DNA of 64,000 nucleotides from Symbiodinium sp. CCMP2592. Its lineage: Eukaryota > Sar > Dinophyceae > Suessiales > Symbiodiniaceae. Numbering within the stretch: position 1 is the stretch's first letter; every line of letters starts with the position of its first letter. The notes under the pieces were generated by a model. The model had not been told where the DNA came from, searched no databases, and was given only the letters and a program-made list of their open reading frames with translations. A program made the translations under genes and the position numbers. Positions 57,506 through 64,000 of this stretch are shown one piece after another. Location: NCBI GenBank assembly GCA_905221615.1, contig CAJNDT010000930.1, forward strand, positions 1 to 64,000, given 5' to 3'.

Positions 57506-57771
57506 ATCCCAATGCAAATTTGGCAGCTTCAGTTCCTGCAGCCGCAACCACAGCCTTGGTAGTAGCTGTAGTTTTTTTCAAAGATTGTCAAGACCTTAAT
57601 GAATATTCCGACGAGGCCGACGGACGAGCCGCAGATGCCGAGGCCAGTTTGACAACGGCCAAACCAGAACCACAGGGCTTATATCACCAGGGCTTTTTAC
57701 ATCTGGGCCCAATTTGCGGGCTTAGCTTTATTTGGCTTTATTTTGCGTTGGTTGTCTTTCTATGTTTTTAG
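57506..57771 (+). CDS. exon-like block with membrane segments
   Basis: After CGCTTTTCAG the frame reads DPNANLAASVPAAATTALVV, then AVVFFKDCQDLNEYSDEADG. It ends in a hydrophobic helix (ICGLSFIWLYFALVVFLCF) and TAG. One acidic loop between two hydrophobic stretches. A pyrimidine-rich acceptor precedes it. It may be the next exon after the Glu/Lys-rich one. Confidence 0.42.
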
Positions 57772-57839
57772 AGTTTGTATTTTGATGATATTTTTGCATT
57801 ATTTTGTGATTGGTTCAATCTCCGGTGCTGAACTAAACC

Positions 57840-58320
57840 GTTACTTGAACCCTAGTCGAAACCTTAACCCGAAGACTAATCGAGACCCTAAGTAAACCAA
57901 AATCCTATCTCAAACTCCAACACAAACTCTAACCTGAACCGTAACTTCAATCCTAAATTGAGTCGTAACCTGAACCCTACCTCAACCTTGGACGTAAACC
58001 CCTATTCTGAACCCTCAGCTAAACCCTAATTGGAACCATAACACAAACCCCAACCTAAGAAACAACTTGAACCCAAACCTGACCCTAGCTTAGACCCAAA
58101 ATTGACCCTCAACCTAAGCTTTACCTGAAACAAAAAGCTCCCCTAACCTGAACCCTGTTCTAAACTTGACACCTAACACAACCCATAAACCCTAACCAAA
58201 ACACGTTGAAACCTTAAACTAAACTGTAACCTGAACCCTAAACGAAACTTGAATCTAAACAATAGCTTAAACCTTGACTCAAACACCCAACTTAAACCAC
58301 CGTACCTTGAACCCTGACCG
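57840..58320. repeat. degenerate 12-bp minisatellite
   Basis: About 40 units of roughly AACCTGAACCCT with many substitutions keep a 12-nt spacing for nearly 480 nt. They look telomere-like but the period is 12, not 7. No open frame of note. Confidence 0.75.
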
Positions 58321-58379
58321 AAAGGTCTTCTGCATCCTGTACATCATCGAGCTTCTTCATTGAAATCAATTTAAAGACA

Positions 58380-58525
58380 AATACAGTCTTTAAACGTTTG
58401 AATATGTCTTTAATTGTCTTGATCCTTTATATTTTTTTTTGTTTTATTTGTTTATTTGTCTTTAGTTGTATTTACTTGTCTTGATTTGTCTTTATTTATT
58501 TGGCTTTTTTATTTGGCTTGACGGT
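58380..58525. repeat. T-rich TTTATTTGTC-like tract
   Basis: Imperfect repeats of TTTGTCTTTA and TTTATTTG. It directly follows the 12-bp minisatellite and precedes a TGCACTGCAG acceptor-like site. Confidence 0.7.
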
Positions 58526-58824
58526 TTACAAAGCCCTGTGGTTCTAAGCCTTGTGGTTCTGGTTCGGCGCAGACGGTCAATGAATGCAGTTTTGCACTGC
58601 AGCTGCCGAGATGCAACAGCCAATGGGTGGTTGCATGGGAGGCGGCTGGAACAAGCAGACAGCCACGGTTGTCTCCTCCCTCATCAGCGGTTTGTGTGTT
58701 GCTGGGACCTCAGTTCATTGCTTCCTTCACTGGCTGGAGCTGACATCTACTGATACCCAGGCGACGAACACAAGCCTCAGCGAGGTTTCTTCGATGTCTA
58801 TCGAAGCAGCGCGTAGCCAAGCAC

Positions 58825-59275
58825 GATTGTTGTTGTTGTTGTGGTCGTCGTCGTCGTCCTCTTCGTCGTCGTCGTCGTCGTGGTTGTTGTTGGTGGTGGT
58901 GCTGCTGCTGCTGTTATTGCTTTTGTGGTTATTGTGGTTCTTGTGGTTGTTCTTGTGGCTGTTGTGGTTGTGGTTGAGGTCGTGGTTGAGGTCGTGGTTG
59001 AGGTTGTGGTTGAGGTTGTTGTTGTTGTTGCAGTTGCTGTTGCAGTTGGGGTTACTGTGGTTCTTGTGGTTATTGTGTTTCTTGTGGTTCTTGTGCTTGT
59101 GGTTGAGGTTGTGGTTGAGGTTGTGTTTGTTGTTGTTGTTGTCGTCGTCGTGGTTGTTGTTGTTGTCGTTGTTGTTGTTCTTGTTGTTCTTGTTGTTCTT
59201 GTTGTTGTTGGTGGTGGTGGTGGTGGTCTTGTTGCTGTTGTTGCTGTTGTTGCTGTTGTTGTTGCTGTTGCCGAA
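58825..59275. repeat. GTT/CGT/GGTGCT trinucleotide array
   Basis: About 450 nt of TTG/TGT repeats with TCG, GGT and GAGGT interruptions. Poly-Leu, poly-Val and minus-strand poly-Gln/Pro frames are artefacts. The upstream frame starting MQQPMGGCMGGGWNK (58,611) is protein-like for about 70 codons but runs into the repeat. Confidence 0.93.
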
Positions 59276-59724
59276 TGACTGCGTCGTCGGATTGCAAACG
59301 ATGCTTGTGGACGCAGATGGGGGTTGTTCAGATATAGCTAGTAATCAGCTTCGCCGTGCTCTAAACCGAAAGCTTGGCAGCAGTCGATTTCCTGATGCTA
59401 TATCTCGTCGTGGCCCTCGGGATGCGCACACGATGTCTTTGGGTGCATGTCGACTTCGCAGCGCCGCGTGCCTTTTGACATGTTCTTGCGCAAGAGTGGT
59501 CTGGGTTGTGCACCCTTCTCCACACCTAGTATTGGTTCTCCTGCAGATCTTCTGGAAGTGTAAGGGTGTGCGGGATTCAATCTTTTTGGGGCATCGGGAG
59601 ATACGAAGCTGGGCCTCGTTGAGGCCTCAAGCCTCCCAAGCTCTACGAAGTTTGAAATTCTTAGAAGTCCAACACGCCTTGCCTGGATGACCGTGTATGG
59701 CTGTGGGCTAAGAGCTTCCCTGCT

Positions 59725-59950
59725 TTATAAAGCTTGGACAAACAAAGCCTATAAAATCGCGCACTCTTACGCAGACCCTAAACCCTGAATAACTCCCCTA
59801 TAGTTGCCGAATTCGAGGCCTCCGAAGACAAGGAGGACGAGGAGGCGGCCAAGGTCAAAGCCATGTGGCAGGCCTCAGGTCTAGGTTTGAGGGTGGAGGG
59901 GTTTGGGTTTGGGCTTTCTGTTTGCAGTCAAGCGTTTCGGGTTCAAGCTC
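59725..59950. repeat. duplicate of 57,240-57,440
   Basis: Shared GGACAAACAAAGCCTATAAA through the Glu/Lys-rich exon and GTTTGCAGTCAAG. Orientation direct. Confidence 0.9.
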
Positions 59951-60124
59951 TGGGATTTGGGGTTTCGGGTTGTGGTCTGGGGGGTTTGGTGCTCGACTTG
60001 CTCTGCAGCGCCCAGGTTCCGGGTCGATTGTCCGGGTTCTGGGCTTAGGATGCGGGGGGTGTATTGAGGGCCCTCAGGCTCAGGGTTGAAGGCATCAGGG
60101 CTTCAGCCAAAAGCTGGGGGCTTT

Positions 60125-61220
60125 TGTGCAGATACGGCGGGTCGGGTTTGGGGTGTGGGGTGGAACATGAATCGTTTTGCAGGTGTTTTGATGGTAATTG
60201 TACGAATGTCACTGTGCAGGTTCTCTCTCGCAATGCTGCGACAAGGGGTCGCCCTGTCGCCCCATGCGTGGGGCGGCGGGGCGGCCCCAGCGCAGACGTC
60301 GATGTCTCGCTGGACCGCTCTGTGTGGGGCCCCAGTCCGAAATCCGGTACCTTTTTCTATACCCTCCATACCTGCAGCCAAAAAGTCCAACCCTATATCA
60401 TGAAAACCTAGGCTCGAAGCACTTTCACTCAGCCAGGAAACACGTTAAGGACTTAGGATTTTGGCTTGCGAGTGTACAGGGTAGGTGCGGGGCTGGTGGG
60501 CGTGTTGGGCTTGATGCCGGGGATGGTGGGGCATGGGGTCTGAGGGGTTGGGCTTGCGTTGGGCTTGTGTAAGGATAAGGACATTAACCACCTGGGCAAT
60601 TGGCGGGGCTGGTGGGCGCGGGGCCGGCTCACTTGGGTTCGCTTAGGGCTTAAGATGTACAGCCAAATCGTTGAGGGTTCTGCTTTGCGAAAGGCGAGTC
60701 TGCATCTAACGTTATCCGCTCGCATGTTCCCATAAGGCCTAATGGCCCAGCTGTACCAGGGTACAAGGCGTAAAGCTGAGAAGTTAGGATTTAGACTTGA
60801 TAGTTCAGAGTGATGGGGCAGGATTGAGGTTCAAGTATAGGGTTGGGGAGTGGGGTTCAGGCTTTCCGGTTTAAGGTGTAGCATGGTTAGGAATTTGGGC
60901 GTAGGTTCTTTTGATTTAAAGCTGAGGGGCGCTGGCTGAGATTTTAGGGCTGACGTGTGGATCACATTGGGTTTCCAAGGGTGGATCACAGCCCAAACTC
61001 GCTGAAACCTTAGCCAACCCGTGCCCATTAAGCCCTATCCGCTAAGCCGGGTACCTTAGGACCCTAAACACTGAAGTTTCACACTAAAGCCTCAACGCTC
61101 AAAGCCCAGATCACCTAAGCCCGCGACGCACCTACGCCGAAACGTCAACGCCCCAAATTCTTAAGCCCAACTTTACACCCGACAAACCGCGAAGCCTTTA
61201 AGACTAAAGCCGCCAAACCC
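60125..61220. repeat. third copy of the 37-39 kb family plus flanking block
   Basis: 60,330-60,660 matches 37,900-38,170, and 60,680-61,220 matches 38,600-39,200 and part of 37,090-37,480. At 61,268-61,306 a 21-nt unit (CGGATCCGGTTGATTCCACT...) is doubled in tandem. The 60,222-60,320 peptide-like block is compared with 29.06 kb in the findings. Confidence 0.85.
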
Positions 61221-61989
61221 CCTAACCCTAATTGCCTGTGCGCATAAGGAGCATGTCTTGCGGATCCGGTTGATTCCACTTCGGATCCGGTTGATTCCAC
61301 TTCAAATCCTTAAGCCTAAACCATCCAAAACCCTAAACCCTTCAACACGCATGGTCGATCCCAGCCCCCTCGGTGAGTTAAAGGTCTGCCGAGAGGATGA
61401 ATTGCGCGAGGCTTGAGCTTCGAGTGTAGTGGGCCGACAGTGGGATTCCAGCTCTTGTCATGGATTTTGGTTAAGGTCCAGGATTTAGGGTTCAGGGGTT
61501 TGGTATTGTAGCTGTTGGGCGTCGGAAGTGTAGGGCCTAGAGTATAGGGTTTTGGTTTGAGATGGTTCTTGATGATTGATTGAGATGCGAAAGTCGAACG
61601 GATCAAACCTCCGAAACGTCTGCAAGCGCAAGCTTCAATCCCCCAGAGCCCGAGCAAAGCCCGCAACAGCTCGCCTTTAAACACTTGCACCCCCGAAACC
61701 AGCAGCCCCTAGGAGATTCTGTGAGGGGGGGAACGAGCAGCAATGTCAATCTAAACTTCTGAGGCCCTGTGGTTCCAACTGGGATGAGTATAGGAGTTTT
61801 GACACGCATGACGTGTCGTGCTTGGGGTACAGGGTAGACCATGAATGGCTTTGAAGGTTTGGGGTATAGAGTGTAGACGGTCTTAATCACAGATCACAAC
61901 GGGCATCGCAAGCGTAACTTTTGTCCAGGTCGTGCCTTCTGCTGGAATCTGCAAGCAACACGGGAGAGTGAGATAGGGAGAAAAAAGTC

Positions 61990-62195
61990 GCGAGAAATCG
62001 GGTTGTAGTTGTAAACGCAACGTGTTGGTAAATGAAGATGTTTGCTATACTAATGCTGTAGGAGATAGCCATTGCGTGCTGTTGGGATCTGTTGGGGATG
62101 ATACCAACGTCGAGCTCGATGAACCGATATTGTGCTTTCGATTTTGTCCGGGACTTCGCCGATATGGACTTCGAAAGCTGGGGAGCGTTGCGTAA
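61990..62195 (+). CDS. exon-like block of the gene 3 family (open copy)
   Basis: The frame reads VLVNEDVCYTNAVGDSHCVL, then LGSVGDDTNVELDEPILCF and GLRRYGLRKLGSVA before TAA. The 42-kb copy has the same two halves in different frames. Function unknown. Confidence 0.42.
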
Positions 62196-63482
62196 CCCTG
62201 GCATCATTCACCCGCAGAAAATCAAACATCTGATCCTCCACGAAATTTGCGTGGGTGGAACAAATTCTTTGAGGCTTATAAACATGATGTCATAATACCA
62301 TCGAGGTAAAGACGGCAGAGACGACATATTACGACGAGCAAACATAAGTTGCACTTTCACCATACGCCATAGCAGGACATGCATGCTTCCTCATGTCCAA
62401 AACATGGGAGACGTCAGTATACCTTTGACACCCATCCGTTTCCTGTAGCCGCTACCCTACAAGTCGTGTTTAGAAATATTATGAGCTGTTGTCTTGAATC
62501 CTAGTATCCTCCGTTGATATCCCCTATAATACTCCCCCACGTAATCCCCTACATACGCCCTTTACGGAGTTTAGACTATAACTAGCACCTATGTACGGGC
62601 TATAATACAGCACAGAGGCTTTTGGGGGCCGTGAGGTATGTCCATTGCTCACCTTGTGAAAGTGCCGCATTGTGATTTGATTTTGGTGTGCGCGGAGGCA
62701 GAAAACTCTTTATCGAACTTCGAACACATTTTTGACGATCGTTCGAACCCTTTGCCCTAAACTCTAAACCCTAAGCCCTAAACCCTCAATCCTAAATACG
62801 GAGAAGCCCCATATATTCCAAGGCATTTCAAGTGTGATTTGATTTGGACTTGCCTGGAGCCGACCAGAAGGGGTTTTTTGAGCTATAGCTTGAACCGGTT
62901 AAAGGCGATTTTTTAGGGGAATTTTTAGGGATATCACAGGGGATATTACGGGGGGATAATAGGAGGTTCGACGAGATGTTATTCAGGGTGTATGGTTTCT
63001 CGTCACCCGGTTCTCTGTCTTCCATAATCCGTACATACTACTGCAACTTGGACCTCTTTCCAGAAGACTGCGGCCTTTGTTGGCAATGCGGGGCATGGAA
63101 TGTGTGTAATCTGGGCAGATCTTCTACAAAAATCAAGACAGGTCAATTGTTTGGTGAAATCGTACTCTGTTTGTCTTGGGCTGACAGTGGACAGGGCTTT
63201 GCATATCTTCAACGAAGCATGAAGAACCATTAAAGGCTTTTTTTGTTTCTGAGTTTATTGGTTTCTCATCTTAGATATTACGGAAGAACCTCCAGCAGCT
63301 CGTGCTTTCTGTTCCAAAGTTTGCGATCGCGCTTTCTGTTCCAAAGTTTGCGAGGTGACGGCCAGTAGCTCTACTTGGTACTTCCACTTTGCCTGCAACC
63401 ATATACAGATGAGGTAACGACCAACTTGCTATTACAGCTTCATTATACTCATTGCTGACTGGTGTCTCAGACCCTTTTTCAG

Positions 63483-63569
63483 GGAGTTCCTGGCATTGTT
63501 GCCGTAGTTATTGTTATTCTTACCTGTGCTTTGTGTTTGCATCGTTGTCGCCCATGCGTGCCGCATTAA
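63483..63569 (+). CDS. membrane-span exon GVPGIVAV (gene 3 copy)
   Basis: After CCTTTTTCAG: GVPGIVAVVIVILTCALCLH, then RCRPCVPH and TAA. A second overlapping frame runs on to 63,771 (ILVRYHREYFLDPLFHAFLA, KQRLAKACMRSETWRDRS). It has a weaker counterpart at 42,790-42,850 with a stop, so a splice between the two frames is possible. Confidence 0.5.
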   Translation, partial: GVPGIVAVVIVILTCALCLHRCRPCVPH

Positions 63570-63794
63570 ACCTGGGATCCTCATAATGATCCCGAACATT
63601 CTTGTTAGGTATCATAGGGAGTACTTTCTGGATCCACTCTTTCATGCCTTCCTGGCTAAACAGAGGCTAGCGAAGGCCTGCATGCGCTCAGAAACCTGGC
63701 GCGATAGGAGTTGGCCATTGTCTTTGAGGAACCGCGGATGTTATGCAGACTTGCTTGATGCCAAGAAGTAGCTCAGTTTCTTACAGTTGCACAG

Positions 63795-63872
63795 ATGGAA
63801 TTTCCCGGCGCTGCTGCACAGTTGGCTCATTCAGAGCCCCGCCGTAGATCAAAAGCAACAGTCTTCCACTTA
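63795..63872 (+). CDS. MEFPGAAAQ exon (gene 3 copy)
   Basis: After GTTGCACAG: MEFPGAAAQLAHSEPRRRSK, then ATVFH. Conserved with 42,890 except at a few positions. The 3' part diverges (donor AG|GTAGG not kept), so this copy may be non-functional. Confidence 0.5.
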
Positions 63873-64000
63873 TCGAACGGTTCTCATACATCAAAGCTGA
63901 TGTACGTTAGCTGGAGAATGTCAGCGTAAAGATTTTGGAGGCTTCTGGTAACAGTATTGCTAGTGTTTTTCAGTACAAGCCATTCCTTGCTGCAAGGGCA

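Larger units (their letters stand above)
61890..64000. repeat. duplicate of the 42.0-43.15 kb gene 3 region, interrupted
   Basis: 61,900-62,200 matches 42,080-42,345; 63,350-63,660 matches 42,560-42,840; 63,780-64,000 matches 42,880-43,150. An extra segment of about 1 kb (roughly 62,290-63,340) has no counterpart at 42 kb. The window ends inside the copy. Confidence 0.85.

Noticed and set aside
53160..59610. Shared GATTCAATCTTTTTGGG block as an exon pair
   Set aside because: Only about 36 nt with three differences; two frames are equally conserved, so coding cannot be judged.
58584..59690. 368-codon frame with poly-Leu/Trp/Ser
   Set aside because: Most of it is the GTT/TCG array. Only the first 70 codons look protein-like, and no partner was found.
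11952..62800. True chromosome end (telomere)
   Set aside because: Motifs are scattered, degenerate and in both orientations. No long perfect terminal array is present at either window edge.
1..64000. Dinoflagellate spliced-leader relic (sequence ending CCATTTTGGCTCAAG)
   Set aside because: Looked for near gene starts and in the duplicated blocks; only partial resemblances (for example TTTTGGCAAGAGG at 8221, CCATTTTGGG at 54,113) that do not meet a sensible threshold.
1..64000. tRNA, rRNA or other structured RNA genes
   Set aside because: No cloverleaf with conserved A and B boxes and no rRNA core sequence was recognised by eye. A tRNAscan or Rfam run would be decisive.

Overview
The window looks like nuclear DNA of a protist, most likely a dinoflagellate or close alveolate relative (my confidence about 0.6). 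The sequence shows many small exons with short introns. Splice donors include GC as well as GT. Degenerate TTTAGGG/CCCTAAA motifs are abundant, and no bacterial-style operons, Shine-Dalgarno sites, rRNA or tRNA genes are visible. I could not run any search, so the organism call is inference.

Left part (about 1-15.4 kb) is gene-bearing. It opens with a 1.1 kb AGT/ACT trinucleotide array. A plus-strand multi-exon gene (gene 1) can be followed from about 1.55 kb to a TAA at 10,144. I assembled it by matching splice-site phase across a dozen exons. One 1.55 kb intron (2767-4312) holds a second AGT/ACT array that switches strand in the middle, so it is a giant potential hairpin. A second plus-strand gene (gene 2) runs from 13,040 to 14,860 in six phase-matched exons and ends in a basic Ser/Pro/Lys tail. 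This part is extremely rich in the hexamer GCAAGA (and GCCAGA), on the coding strand and in all three reading frames.

Right part (about 15.7-64 kb) looks like a desert of degenerate telomere-like repeats, but it is a mosaic of diverged segmental duplications. The largest pair is 15.7-22.0 kb against 44.06-52.0 kb. Inside that pair, five short blocks keep exactly the same length in both copies (33, 112, 71, 76 and 90 nt), have open protein-like frames and are bounded by AG and GT. They are most simply read as micro-exons of duplicated genes whose introns are made of TTTAGGG-like sequence. A second duplicated gene family, with single-membrane-span exons, lies at 42.0-43.3 kb and 61.9-64.0 kb.

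Other features of the right part: a 53-bp satellite in two arrays of opposite orientation (24.4-26.9 kb plus, 39.9-41.3 kb minus) with higher-order structure; a family of 87-146 bp nested inverted-repeat elements, at least two of which are absent from the matching site of a paralogous copy; a 12-bp-period degenerate minisatellite (57.84-58.32 kb); and several dinucleotide to trinucleotide arrays.

The gene products were not recognised. Functions are left open, and exon models are phase-based proposals without transcript support.
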